NCBI GenBank assembly: GCA_007258455.2
Contig: VDFB02193867.1
Span: forward strand, 570,691,328 to 570,755,327
Origin: Sequoia sempervirens
Lineage: Eukaryota > Streptophyta > Pinopsida > Cupressales > Cupressaceae
DNA: 64,000 nt
Direction of reading: 5' to 3'
Positions within the stretch are counted from its first letter, which is position 1. The number at the start of each line of letters is the position of its first letter. The notes under the pieces are model-generated. The model had not been told where the DNA came from, searched no databases, and saw only the letters and a list, made by a program, of their open reading frames with translations. This document shows positions 11,249-23,280 of this stretch, one piece after another. Made by a program: the position numbers and the translations under genes.

Positions 11249-11611
11249 TATTTTGGAGTAATAAGGAACCAACCCATTTTCTATTGATAGAAAAATGCTT
11301 CTATCACATCATTTGTGATGGAGACTCACAACCAACTGAACCAACAATGGTTGCAAGAAAACAAATCTAGCGACATAAAAATTTGTAGGCATTGGCCTTG
11401 ATAAGGACCTCAATTGTGTTAATGTATTAATCTTTTGGAATAATAAGGAACCAATCCATTTTCTATTGATAGCAAAATGCTTCTATCACATCATTTGTGC
11501 TGGAGACTCGCAACCAACTGAACCAACAGTGGTTGCAAGAAAACTAATCTAGAGACATAAAAAATTTTAGGCATTGGCCTTGATAAGGACCTCAATTGTG
11601 TTAATGTATTA
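11249..11611 (+). repeat. Tandem duplication of about 180 bp across the copia-1 LTR junction
   Basis: Two adjacent copies begin ttttggagtaataaggaacc (about 11252) and ttttggaataataaggaacc (about 11432), and both run through ggccttgataaggacctcaattg into tgttaatgtattaatc. The unit contains outer copia gag sequence plus the first 16-17 bases of the copia-1 5' LTR. The duplication therefore happened after copia-1 inserted. The copies differ at a handful of positions. Confidence 0.85.
11258..11598 (+). pseudogene. gag: Outer copia gag, N-terminal part (split by copia-1)
   Basis: Text such as CDGDSQPTEP followed by ALALIRTSI matches the same stretch of the copia-1 gag at 14340-14435 (YDGDTQPT... 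FALIRASI). It stops at 11598, where the copia-1 LTR begins, and resumes at 27236 on the far side. The two halves join smoothly in sequence. Stops and the internal tandem duplication make it non-functional. Copia gag builds the virus-like particle, and this region is the UBN2-type gag domain. Confidence 0.7.
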
Positions 11612-11779
11612 ATCTTCTGAGTTAACACAATTAGTTTTGTACAATTTCTTAGTTTTATTTTCAATTTTTCCTTTTGGTTAAATAGTTTTCTCACTACCTA
11701 TAAATATGAATGCATTTTCATTTTAAATCAATACAGTTTTTTGCCAATTCAATTATATTCATAAATCCTAGCTTAATAG
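11599..11779 (+). repeat. 5' LTR of copia-1
   Basis: Aligns by eye along its length with 27047-27230, sharing for example ctcactacctataaatatgaatg, which holds a TATA-like tataaata. It ends at the primer binding site starting at 11780. Confidence 0.85.
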
Positions 11780-11791
11780 TGGTATCAAAGC
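11780..11791 (+). other. Primer binding site of copia-1 (tRNA-iMet type)
   Basis: TGGTATCAAAGC directly abuts the LTR. It is the usual reverse-transcription primer site of plant copia elements. Confidence 0.85.
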
Positions 11792-11819
11792 ATAGGTTAT
11801 CCAATTTTATGTTTTTCTT

Positions 11820-13775
11820 TGAAATAGCCCGAACCAATTTTTTCAATTTTTGCCAATAACACAACAATGCAGAAAGCACCTGTTAGGTAAATCAAACCAG
11901 CAGTTACAATATAACTCTTTGCCAAGAATGCGCTCTCAATTTCAACAAGAGAGAGGCTGTCATATGGCAAGAGGATCGTCAGTACAATAAATCAGAACTG
12001 CAACTGAAAGTAACTCAACACTAAGTATGTGCTACCCAATCCAGAATGGAATGAGGCGACCATATGGCGGAGGTATAAGAAATCCAAATGCAACTTCAAA
12101 ATGTAAAGTAGGCGGCAAGCCAGCCTCTTCCACTTATCCAGTGGGGAATACAGTAAATGAAAGAGCAGGAGTTAGAATGCTGACAGTACTACTGTTCAGC
12201 TTACAATAATTAGAGAATGCCAGTCAACCACATAGAATAAGAAAGTCTATCACTGCTGTAATGAAGTATAATGTCTCCTAGATGCACACAATGACTCCTC
12301 ACCACTACCCAACTCAAATGACTGATATTATGCAAACTATTATAACTGTTCATGGACTGAAATTACTGAACCAGCAACATAGAACCCAATTAAAATGATC
12401 ATAACTCACTCATCTCTCAACCAAATGACCTCAAATCTGTTGCAATAACCTCCTATGATGAAGGCGCCCAAGAAGACATCAAGAAACTGACCCAAGAAGC
12501 TGATATTTATTTTTGGCACAAACTCCAATGAAACCCAAAAGGTACGGCTGCAAGGGAGGGGCGATTTTGAGTTATAAAAATAAAGACTTCAATAAAAATT
12601 CCCAAACTTCACAGAGAGGGGCGCCTTTAGCTAGCAAATGCATTAAGACAATACCTAGAAGGAGATAAATTTTATTTTCTGATTTATGAATGAAACTACA
12701 GATTCAGCCCTGTTATCAGCAACTCCAGAAAAAGACATGAAATGCAATAAACTGAACTTCAAATGACAAAACAAAGCTATAGTGCAATCCTCACTACAAG
12801 ATCCACTCAACAACAAGCAAACCTCTCCACTAGATGCTATCTCTCAAGCACGAAGTCGAGCCAAGGCTAGGAGGCATTCATTCCTCAAAGCAATTCCAGC
12901 ACCATTTCAGCAGCATAACAATATTTAAGATATGAGATACCAAAATGAAGACCCAAAGCCTCCTTTTATAATTTTGAGAAGACCCTCCAGAAGCTTCTAG
13001 AAAAGAAACCCTAATTTTCAAATTTGAATTCAATCTTTTCCCTCCAAGAGATGGCGTCCCACTTTCCAAGCAATATTTGACTTTAATTTTTAAATTAATT
13101 CCCTCCTCAAGGAAGGCGTCCAACTCAAGCATGAAATAGACCTTTGAATAATGATAAATTCCCTTCAATGAAGCGCCCACCCTTGAAGAACACCTTTTAA
13201 GAACAACTTGAAGTGATGTAGCTAGGCCAAGGGGGGAGTCAACATTAAAATATAACATTAACATAACATTATTTAAATAAAATGAACTTATCTCTCCAAA
13301 ATGCATCCCAAGGCCAAAATTGATCAAACCAACTGAGCTGACTGAAGATGAGAGCCATCTGTGCCGAAACCAATAGGACCACTGCCAAAAATAGAATTTA
13401 CTAAAAATAGTAAATTCCAAAAAGTTGCCCGGATCAAAGTGCATGCGATACCATTGTGAAGCTTTCTGAAAACCCAGAAAGAATCTGCAATCCAAAATCC
13501 CAAACTCCAGGATGTAGCCATCATAACTTACTAAAAATAGTAAGTCCGGAGAGGTTGTCCTACGCAGTTGCAAGTCATACCTCTGCAAAGCTTTCTGAAA
13601 ACTCAGAAGGAATCCAGAATCCAAACAACCAAACTCCAACAAGCAAAACCCTGAATCATCAAGAGAACCCACCAAGCAGCCGGAAACCCTAATTCTGCTT
13701 CTGACTGGTTGACAACACATCGAAGATAGACCATCAATCACTGAAAAGTGTAGTGCTAAAAACGGGGACATTACA
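11820..13775 (-). mobile_element. Solo LTR (1,956 bp) inserted in the copia-1 leader
   Basis: Minus orientation: the right end is ggggacattaca (13764-13775) and the left end tgaaatagcccg (from 11820). The exact 5-bp duplication ttctt flanks both ends (11815-11819 and 13776-13780). It carries two perfect MADS-like palindromes (13398-13413, 13528-13543) and GCGCCC-type motifs (12467, 12622, 13169). There is no internal region, so it is a recombination product. The 297-codon open frame at 12878-13771 lies wholly in LTR DNA, is not protein-like and was not called. Confidence 0.85.
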
Positions 13776-14439
13776 TTCTTTTGCTTCCACTTATAAATTA
13801 ACGAAGGAGAATACTACTGCGAGGAAAGGAAGGCAGTGGATAGGAGAAGAATAATTTATTGTGGAAAGACTCATTCTCCATTACTTCCATCCATTGCAAG
13901 TCACTTGGAAGAACACAATCATGGAATGCTGTGGATTTATTAACACATATAATTCTATTGTGCCAATAATTCCTTCTATTTCCTAAGATTAATGAAGCAT
14001 TTTTTTGTGCAAGAAAATTTCCATGCTAATAGGGTTTTGCAAATACCTAGTTGTGCATCATAATCAAAATATAAGACATTTGAAATATTTGACAAAAGCA
14101 TAAGGCAATTTGCAAATAGAGCACAATTAGAGAGGTATTTTGTTTTCCTATTTTTATCACTTGCTTTCTTAATAAACTTAAAGTCAAGAAAAAAAAATCA
14201 GAATTTGTAGAGTTGTGTTTATTTTTATAATACACAATGCAATCTATTGTGTCAATAATTGGTGAAACCTTAATTGGAAAAGATACATGGATTGAATGCT
14301 ATAGAAAAATAGAAAGGACTCCTATTTTTAATGATTTGTGCTGTAATATTTATGATGGAGACACTCAACCTACAACATCTACTAGTGTAAAAGAAAAGGA
14401 AGTAACCTTTGCTTTGATAAGGGCTTCTATCAATGGAGA
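13776..14439 (+). pseudogene. gag: Copia-1 leader and gag N-terminus
   Basis: Resumes after the solo LTR. From about 14229 the frame reads IIGETLIGKDTWIECYRKIE and then YDGDTQPT..EVTFALIRASINGD, where it is cut by the next solo LTR at 14440. A gag of this type normally continues with ...AKEAW..L..LYE, and that block is found after 15744. Upstream (13781-14228) is AT-rich leader with no clear coding. Confidence 0.65.
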
Positions 14440-15738
14440 CGTCATGTCCCCTTCTCAGTGACATCTCTCGGAGTACAGGATTGGCCTATCACACGACTCT
14501 CGATTGAGGACTGATAGGTATCACCGCTTGGCTCAGCTTCTTGGCGAGTTGGTCAGAGGGCTGCTTGCCTCGACGAGACTTCGAATACCACATGGGACCT
14601 TTTTTAGCGGTATGGCTGGCGGCGTTGAGAATCACTTCAATGTTGTGCTTGAATGTCGGATGAGTAACGAGAGAAATATTAATATTTAATTGTATTAATT
14701 AAATATTAATTATTTAATGATTATAATATAAAGTTATAATATTAAATTATAACTTAAGTGATTCTTCTTGAGGGGTGCGCCATCATCAGAAGGGGCCAAA
14801 ATTGATCATTAAAATATAATAAAATATTTTGGCTGAGACTATGGAAGAATTAAAAGAATTAAAAAGTCAAATATTTAATAAAACCCTATTATTGAGGAAA
14901 TCGCACTTTTGAGCATATTAGTGCATTTGCCTTGGGTTTTGAGCCATTATGAGATTATTGAATTTGAGAACTGATCAACTTTGATATGAGCAAGAGACTT
15001 TAGGGTTTCAAGTTCGAATTCCTTGGGGAACGAGCCATCTCCACTGGAAGCAATTCAGAGGGTGTGAAATAGCACTTGATTTATTGCAGCAGAGGTTTCT
15101 TCATTCAGGAGGAATCACAGAGCTTCAGAGTTTATTATTTACAGAGCTTCAGCACATTCATCCCTTTCAGAAGGCATTCATCTATCAAGGGCGCACCATA
15201 TCCAGAGATCCAGACATTGATTAGCAAGGAGGCCGTACATTATTAAATGTTGTTTCTGACATCAGGCCGTACCTGTACCAGGCCGTACTACCTTGTATTG
15301 AGCTGTCTTTTTGCCTAAAGGAGAAACGCCTACCCTGTTGGCTTGATATCTTCACCAGAGTGGCGCCCCTGCATCTGGAACCATACGCCATCCTTAGCCT
15401 GAGGGAGAACATACTTGTTGCAGCCGTTATCAGACATCAGATTTGCGCTGCTTTTACCAGGTTTTTTCATTAATATCATTGTACTTTCATTTGCATGCAA
15501 CTGGGTTATATTGTAATCATCTTCAGAAGACTATATATTAGAGAAGCTTCAGTATTTGCTATTGATTCTGTAGTTCTCAGAGATATATCATTTATTTGCA
15601 TTTATTCTGTATTACTTGCAAAAATCGTACCATTCATTTATTGCTCAAAAACTCAAAAACGTCAAAAAAATCAAAAACCTTCAGAAAAACCTAAAAACAG
15701 TCAGATACAGAGATTTTGGGGAAACTAGGGTTTCTACA
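14440..15738 (+). mobile_element. Solo LTR (1,299 bp) inserted in copia-1 gag
   Basis: Starts cgtcatgtcccc (decayed TGTAATGTCCCC) and ends ctagggtttctaca. The exact 5-bp duplication ggaga lies at 14435-14439 and 15739-15743. It has three gccgtac motifs (15233, 15266, 15283) but lacks the MADS-like palindrome of the minus-strand LTRs, so it is a different subfamily with the same terminal bases. Confidence 0.85.
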
Positions 15739-15743
15739 GGAGA

Positions 15744-16022
15744 TGTGTTTCAACACATACAAGTGTGTAAATTTGCTTGGGGTGCCCTTTGAAAATTGTG
15801 AGATTTATATGATTTCCATTTTTAATTAGAGTTTATTCAATTACAGTTGAAATTATTTAATCTTGAGTTAAAGAATGGTGATGTCATGAGTTTGGTTTAT
15901 GAAATTAGAGCTATAAAACAAGATGTGGATGTTGCAGGTTGCAAAGTTGATATCTATCTTATAGACTTCATAAGGCACCCCTTCTGACACATTTAACTTA
16001 TTTGGAATGTCTTAAAGGAAGA
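15744..16022 (+). pseudogene. gag: Copia-1 gag, central part
   Basis: Continues the interrupted gag with LKLFNLELKNGDVMSLVYEIRAIKQ-type sequence, the signature block of copia gag (UBN2). The parallel block in the outer copia is at 27345-27420. In-frame stops are present. It is broken at 16022 by element B and resumes at 24730. Confidence 0.75.
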
Positions 16023-17473
16023 TGAAATATCCCACGACTTGTTGAGATATCTACTACTCTAAGATTCTCCCTGTGAACTGCTTGTAACTTTCAAGTTCCT
16101 TGTTTTATGTTTGCTATTGCAAGTTTTGTGCCAGGAAATGCAATGGAATGCAATAAAATACATAAACCAAATTGCCATGCAACACACTATGAAGGAAAAG
16201 CAATAGACTTTCAATCTGATTTTGATATCCTTTTACAATGAACAATATATTTTCAGTTATAGATTTATTTCTTTGCAATGCTTAAACAAAACAAACTCAT
16301 ACCCAGAATCTCAAATACATCAATGCAGGTCTGAGACTTCAAAACAACAATTCTGGAAACCCTTGGAATTGATGCCAGGCACTAGATGTTATATTCTCCA
16401 CTCCAATAATGCAGCAAATTGATTGCTGATAACCAATCGCTCAGAATGATTATCAAAAACTGCACATAAGCTAGGCATCTCAGCTTAGGAACAAAACGCC
16501 TCTTCCCAGGACTGTACGGCCTCACAACAGCAAGTTTGTATGACCTCTATGATGAACCCCACGTGACTGAAATGGTGTGCAGTCAGCGATTAATTCTTCA
16601 CAGCAGATATGCCTTTGATCCCCAATCAATAATCTTCACATACCCTTAGAAATTCTGAAAGTAATCTCTCCCAATTAGCACAATGAGACTTCTGATTTAA
16701 AGCCTACAATAACTGCAAACTTCAGATGATCTTTCACACCCTTGGAGAGCTTGAATCAAAGAGAAGCTATGCTCTCAAAGATCAGAATTGCAGAAAAACC
16801 CTGGTTTCTCCTCCAACACCAAGCCACAAAGCCAAGTGCTTAAGAAATATTCATCAATAATAATTTTCATTTGCTTTTGATGCTTTTTATACCTCCTTGA
16901 GATGGCAAGACCTCCAATGTGCTTTTAAATCATTAAAATATATTATAATGTTTGCTTTTGATTTGAATTTATAATATATTATTACTTGGTGCCCATTCCA
17001 AAGTCACTTTATAATTTAACTTTATTTCATTATGACCCCCTTTATTATAAAGTCAACTTATGTCATTAATATAATCACTTTATAATTAATTATTAAGAAA
17101 GTATTACTTTATTAATAATTAAAACATCATATCTCCAATAGTAATCATCGTTTATTGAATCTAACAGCACTAGGAGGTAATTCACTAAACCCACTGCTCA
17201 CCCCAAGTGCCTTACTAAAAATAGTAAGGTTGGCCTCTATCACTCAACTGACTTACTATAAATAGTAAGTGCATCAAAACGGAGCCAGAAACCTTTGATA
17301 ACATCGCCTCTAAAAATGCCAAGGGTTTGGAGAGCTAAACACTGCAAACTACCATCTGAGGAGCTCATTCAACACCCAAACTAGACCATTTAACCCACAA
17401 CACTAGCCTACGAGGGTCAGATGATAGGCTAATCTTGGAAACTTTGATGCTCACAAAAAAGGGGACATTATAG
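16023..17473 (-). repeat. 3' LTR of element B
   Basis: Begins (plus strand) tgaaatatcccac and ends ggggacattata. It holds the palindromes at 17212-17227 and 17253-17268, the AGCCTA...TAGGCT stem at 17405-17430, and a ctgtacggcctc motif at 16511. Confidence 0.9.
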
Positions 17474-17500
17474 TCCGCCCTCCCCGAAATTGCTAGTCCC
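17474..17500 (-). other. Polypurine tract of element B
   Basis: On the minus strand ttcggggagggcggac lies directly upstream of the 3' LTR start, the expected place for the plus-strand primer of reverse transcription. Confidence 0.75.
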
Positions 17501-17645
17501 CAAGCAATCTCCACTGCAAAGAAACACCACTCCACCTGGGTCCCAAGGGAAGACATGCAAAATGTCCCTCATGTTTCCAGCTGACTCCTGTAGCACCAAC
17601 ATAAGTACAACTAACAAAACATAATAACTGAGATCATCCCTGGTG

Positions 17646-20159
17646 TCATGTGCCTTTGAAGTAAGAACCATGAGGAAGCAACTCTAGAAACTGAAATGAT
17701 TTGCTTTCCACATCTGCACAAAGTAAAGCATTGTACCAACTATCAAACTCATGCGTGCAAGGATTGTGCATCAAAATCAGCTCACGTACATGTGAAACAA
17801 AGATGAAAATCCATGTAATGAGCACAATGCACACACTGCAACACTCATTAGTAAACTCTGACTGAAATCTTGATGCATAAGAAGGACCCCATAACAATTT
17901 GAAGAGTGCCCAACAATATATCCACTGAATCCACAGGGTAGAAATCAAATTATGCTCAACAACACCATAGGTAACTACCCCAATGCAGGACAATCTACCA
18001 AACATAATAATAGTGCATAATATTCCTAGATCCCAAACCTAGAATGGAAGTCTGCCATGCATAACATCCTTTGACTTCCGTAGCGCTATTTTGACATGAA
18101 CTTTAGCATGCTGAAAATGATGAAGCAACGTATCGGGATCCACCCAAACTTTAGAGCCAACCCTGTCACCACCTAGATCCCAATACAATTGAAACTCACA
18201 TCCATCATTCAAGAGGAGGTAAGTATATCCAAACATGTCTGCACCATAACATCCCCTTTCATCCTTTGCAAATCTCCTATGGATGTGCTGACTATCCCTC
18301 ATAGGTGGTGGATGATATGTAATAACTCCTCCCAAGTCGACGAAATGAAATAACTCTCCTCCATCAACATGGAATAAACCAATCGTGCCATCATGCCTAC
18401 TTCCACTACAACCTCCCTGTAACCATGCCTCTAATGGAAATTTTTGAGACCAAGAAGTTGCAAACTCTGTCAGATACATATCAGCATGATGGGAAACTAA
18501 CATCTAATCCTGCAAGTAATCCCCTACCAACAACTCAGGCGGGCACCTGCAATCTCTAGTTCCATCTCCTATAGATGGAAACTCTTCATCCCACAATGGA
18601 TGATATAAATCCCGAGCTAGTCCACACTTACTCATCATCAAGTCATCTATGTGTGGACTAAAGGAGAAATGATGAGCACTCCTCACTATGCAGTCAAGAT
18701 AAAAAACACCTGCCTATGTCAACGGTTGACCATCATAGTCATGGGGAATACTCTCCTCATCACTCGAATCGGAAGATGGCTCATGTCTCTGATCCTGAAT
18801 GGCTAATTGGGTAGATGCTCTGCTAGCCCTCTCCACGTACTCAATAGCATACTCTCTAACATGAAACAATTGGAGATATTCTGATTTTATCTCCTCCAAA
18901 GCACTCCTGATAATCCGCAAGTCACGAATGTGAGTACTAGCTGAGACCCCATACCGTCTCTCCTCAAACTCTGTTGTCCAAAGGAGGTACTCAACATACT
19001 TATGAGTGCAATCAAAATGACATAAGGTTGAATCAACCTTCTCCAATGTAATTTTCAGTTGATCTCTCCATCTATGTGGCTCAATAAGTTGTCGATCAAA
19101 ATTAGCTGTATGGGATGTAATTTCTGATTTTCTTCTAGGAAAGGGAAACAAATCAACATGAGAACCAATCTCCCAACTAGATGATACCCTGCATACCTCT
19201 TGTGAAGAAGATGGAGTAGCGTAGTGATTTGTCACACAACTCTCTAGAGAGTCCACTACTACATCACAAGAGCTATCAATAATGTGCTCTGCATCACTTG
19301 ATATGGGACTATCCCTAAAGACACATGATGCAACATATGGTTCCCTGCTAAACTCATTCAAGGTACTCATCCCATCTATGTCCCTTGCACTTGTAATTGA
19401 AATGGATGTAGCCACATCCTCAATGTGCTCCTTACCACTACCCATGGGTGTATGCTCATTACCAGTAACTGTCATAGATATTGGAACTGTATTTGCTAGT
19501 GTTGAAGACTACGCTAAGCTCAACTCCACAATAAGCTCATCTATCCGTAACTTTGACTTTTGAAGGGTTGTTTGAGTGCTCTTCAAAGAGTTCGTGGTGA
19601 CCTCAAGCTCATAGATGAGCTCATCGACCTCCTCTTCCTTTCCATTTAGAGCATCATAATAGATACCATCGAGCATGAGAAGATGATCGCTATTTGATAA
19701 TAGTTGTAGGTAATTATTCTTCATTACCCCAACTACATCTCTAAGTGCCTAAAACTCTATAGGGGAAAGTCCACCATCAGGGTACTCATATATACCTAGA
19801 GTCCAACAATAGTGTGCCACCAATTGTTGAACAACATCAAAGTGTTCCAAGGCTGAAGTAATTATACCTTCGTTCACCTTCAATTGCCCTGTCAAATGAT
19901 GAGAACCCTAAAACTTATCATTCCCATCCAAATTTTCTAGTTTGTGATCTGCACTATGGTATGAGGCTAAATCATCATCATTAACTAATTGAAAAGCATC
20001 ATCATGTGTGCCATCAACATTGCACACATCCTCATCAAATGTACTACTGTTTTGATCCTCATAGGATGACTCAAATGAAATATTAGAGGCTGCTGATTTG
20101 ACATTCTCTTTGCTCAATCCCTCTTCTGGAATAGATACTTGTGCACCCAAGGAGCTATT
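17646..20159 (-). pseudogene. Element B long ORF, C-terminal two thirds (unknown domains)
   Basis: From the insertion border at 20159 one frame runs down to TGA at 17646 with no frameshift. It is broken only by TAG at 19908, 19749, 19509, 18714, 18504 and 18039. First comes a Ser/Asp-rich acidic tail-like part (19908-20150), then coiled-coil-like helices (19509-19724, with SLKSTQTTLQKSKLRIDELI). Next is a 254-residue Ser/Glu-rich block with RRKSE and helical EFEERR..LRIIRSALEEI, then a Gly/Asp/His-rich block (18039-18503) containing VDGGELFHFVDLGG and LGGDRVGSKVW, and last a Trp/Cys-rich hydrophobic end with possible membrane segments (17646-18005). I recognise no enzyme. The frame continues from the PDS5-like part beyond the nested LTR, with a one-base offset at the join. 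Confidence 0.6.
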
Positions 20160-22064
20160 TGTAATGAGCCTAGCCTAAGCTGACTCAAAAACTCATCTTT
20201 GTTCCCTTAAAATTTTGTGAAACACTTTGTTTGCTGATATAGCGTTTTTAGTTTGATGTTGCTTGATAGAAAAGAATGCCAAGATAAATAGAATGCTTAA
20301 AAACACTTCTACAATGTCTATAATCAGATCTAAATGCAATATGATGTTCTTTTTGGATTTTCAAATACAAGTACATGAGAAACTATGAGTGCAAAGTGTA
20401 GCTACAGCTTGTTGACATTTAGTCAAACACTTGCCATGCATAGTATCAATGATAATTACAAATGCAATAATATCTATCTCAGACCAGCACTTGTGTTTCC
20501 TTTATTGCTATCAAATTTTTCACTACAATGATGATATCAAACTGCCAAGACTCTTGGCATTACAACATATGATTATCAAATGATTTTCTGAGTACAATTT
20601 GCAGCCTTAGCATGAATTCTAAATATGCACATGTATGCAACCTACAGCTGTAACTATACTGTAAGTATGCAATGCTAATGGACTGATTAATGATAAGGAA
20701 CCTGATTATATGGAGTCACCCAAGGTAAGAGCTGATGTAGGAATCAAACTCCAAGCGAGGTGAGCCTTCTTCTATGCAAATCGAGTTATTTCACCTAGCC
20801 GCCCCTATTCTGGTCTGATATCAGATTTAAAATAATTTGCAACATATATATGCTGTCTCAAGCACCAAATATCATCACATGCTCCCATAAGGAGGGCGCA
20901 CCAAGCCTTGAGAAGAATCGATGCACATATGTGGCTCCACAAGCAAAATTGAGCCTCCAATGGCGTCCCAGTTATGACTGTAATTTCCTGATAAAATTTA
21001 TATCAGACCTGCAACCTACCCTCCAAATGATCTGATAACATGAAGAAATCGCTGGCAATGGATGATACAATAATCCTCAATGCAAAGCACCTCTAACTCC
21101 ACAAATATGGACACCACTGTAGCGTTTTACTGTAGCATGGCACTATTCACGTGTACTGTAGCAGCCAACACTAATTCTGATCTGGGATTGATTATCTTTT
21201 AGAACCCTTGTAGAAAACTTCACCAATTTGCACAAATGAAAGGACAGAATTATCCTCTCCCCAATTGCAACTCTTCAAGAGATCTTTCACTCCCTCAGTT
21301 ATGCTATCAATAGGAAGTTTTCGTTTCCTATGATCAAAGAAGAAAACTGCGAAAGCCTTAGGCTCCACAATAAAAAATCAATTAAAATAATATTCATCAA
21401 CTAGATGCTGAGAATGATTTCTTACCTCTCTTTTTATTCTTTCCTTAGGAGAGCTCAAACACCTTCCTGGCCAATGTGGGATAAAAGATTTATTCCCACA
21501 TTAAATTATTCACTTAATGCACTTTATTATATTAAATTGACTTGATTATTATAAAGTTACTTTATAACTTTATAATAATATTAAAATATTAAATAAATCA
21601 CTTAAGTCACTTAAACTTTAATATCTCTTGATGTACTTGTCTGATTGCTAAGCCATCTGAGCCAGGAGTCAACTCTCCCCATTCTCCATGTGATCGGATG
21701 CCCGTCTAAAAATAGAAACCCTGAACAGTGACTTACTATAAATAGTAAGCATGTGAAACTAAGTCTAGAAATAGTTGCAAAAGCCCAATCAAGGTTGACA
21801 CTGCCAATATGCTCTGCTCAAGTGTCTTTCTATTAATAGGAACCCTAACTCTCCGAAAATAGTAACTCACTATAAATAGTAAGTGTGCCAATCTGAGTTA
21901 AATAACTTGTGCAAAGGCCAAAACCTGAATCCAGCTGAAGAGTAATGTCTCTAATCACCAAGGAACTGCCACATGAGACCCTCTATCTAGACATATTAGC
22001 CTACAAGGGTCAGGAATAGGCTAAATCCACCAAACTCTGATGCTCGCAAAATGGGGACATTACA
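20160..22064 (-). mobile_element. Solo LTR (1,905 bp) inside the element B ORF
   Basis: Left end tgtaatgagcctagcc, right end ggggacattaca. The flanks are ctatt (20155-20159) and ctatc (22065-22069), a 4-of-5 target-site duplication. Palindromes lie at 21733-21748 and 21867-21882 and the AGCCTA...TAGGCT stem at 21998-22022. Around 21118-21165 actgtagc occurs three times. This is the deepest layer of the nest. Confidence 0.8.
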
Positions 22065-23142
22065 CTATCTTGGGACACACACCATTAAGTACATTTTTTG
22101 ATTTATCTTCCATGGTTTGATTTGCAAAATCAGACTTGTCACAAAAATCAGAATTGTTATGGCTTGTATTCTCTTTGCATTCCTCGTGTTTGGCACTCAT
22201 AGCTTGTGTGCCAACATTAGAAGTCTCTTCTACAATATTCTCCTCATGTGCCATAACATTTAAACCATGGTTACACTCAAAGGAATGACTACTGTCATAA
22301 AAATCAAAATTGTTATTAGGGTTGATAACAACTTCTTGAGCACTGAAAGTAACATCAGGAGCTTCTTTCGTACTATCATCAAGATGTAAGAATTTCTCAT
22401 CTTCATCCACTTCAAATCTTACCCTCTTCTCTTGCACTTGCTCCTCAATGAACAAGTATGGCCTTAGCTTACCCTCACACCGTTTGAAGACACTATGCAT
22501 CAAATCACTTGCAGCTAGAGATAACATGTGTTCTTGCCTATGAACAACTAGAAGTAAGGACAACATAGGCTGAAAGATGTCGTCACTGTCATTAATAATG
22601 GAAGACATACTAGCCCTCATGTAGTCCTGGATAGATATGTCATGCCTCTCACTAATGGAATCCAAGAAGAGATGGAACATCCGCAAAACAAAATCATTAC
22701 AATCATAATCAATCATGGCAATGCATGTTCTCACCTGTGCCATCAACTCAAGGATCTTGATCTTCCTTCCAAAAGTAGGACTACTAACATCTCCTATCCC
22801 AACCAAATTGTCAACAATTAGCTGCAATACTTCCCTCATTATGCCAACATCATAGGGAACTTGAGGAGCTATGATCCTCATAATCTAACTAATGCAAAGG
22901 GAAACAGTGAGCCCAATCTCATTGTCGTTGTGTCTCAAATACCTAAGCTCACCCAATGTAGTCACTGTTGGAGTCATAACAATCTGTAATAACGAAGAAG
23001 GTGATTTCCCATCGAGATTTAAGCATTCTTCTAGTCTTCTCAACATGACCAAAGTATCATACCCAAATTGAGGTTGATTGCCAAGTTTGGTACCCTATTC
23101 ATAGATAATTCTAACCAACCACTTCCTATCACCTGATACCAT
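22065..23142 (-). pseudogene. Element B long ORF, N-terminal PDS5-like segment (captured host sequence)
   Basis: The frame opens at ATG 23140-23142, about 125 bp after the primer site. It has TAG at 23095 and 22885 and reaches the nested LTR at 22064. From about residue 40, GKSPSSLLQI, then LGELRYLRHNDNEIGLTVSLCIS and MRIIAPQVPYD, then REVLQLIV, ILELMAQVRTCIAMIDYDC and FLDSIS follow the order of the HEAT-repeat N-terminus of plant PDS5. That family normally has a conserved Cys-Ile-Ser-Glu...Thr-Ala-Pro...Pro-Tyr block here. After about residue 240 an acidic tail rich in Asp, Asn and Glu follows. PDS5 binds cohesin and controls its release; this copy lacks the rest of that roughly 1,000-residue protein. 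No introns are visible, as expected for capture through RNA. Confidence 0.7.
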
Positions 23143-23267
23143 TTCTCTGTTACTGTCTAAACCCATAACTGAATTGACTGGAACTAATGAGTGTTGGTCA
23201 CTCAAATGATGCAAGATGTTAATTCACTGAATATATAATTTAAATCCAACATAGGATGGCAAGAAAC

Positions 23268-23279
23268 CGCTTTGATACC
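23268..23279 (-). other. Primer binding site of element B (tRNA-iMet type)
   Basis: The plus strand reads gctttgatacca, i.e. TGGTATCAAAGC on the minus strand, one base from the LTR end (gggatatttca). Confidence 0.85.
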
Positions 23280-23280
23280 A

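Noticed and set aside
12878..13771. 297-codon open frame on the minus strand
   Set aside because: It lies wholly inside a solo LTR, is Phe/Trp/Ser-rich without domain structure and ends at the LTR terminus. Length alone does not make it a gene.
18039..18503. LGGDRVGSKVW block as the PDS5 C-terminal Tudor domain
   Set aside because: Only a short VGSKV(W) resemblance; the aromatic cage and spacing expected of a Tudor domain were not seen.
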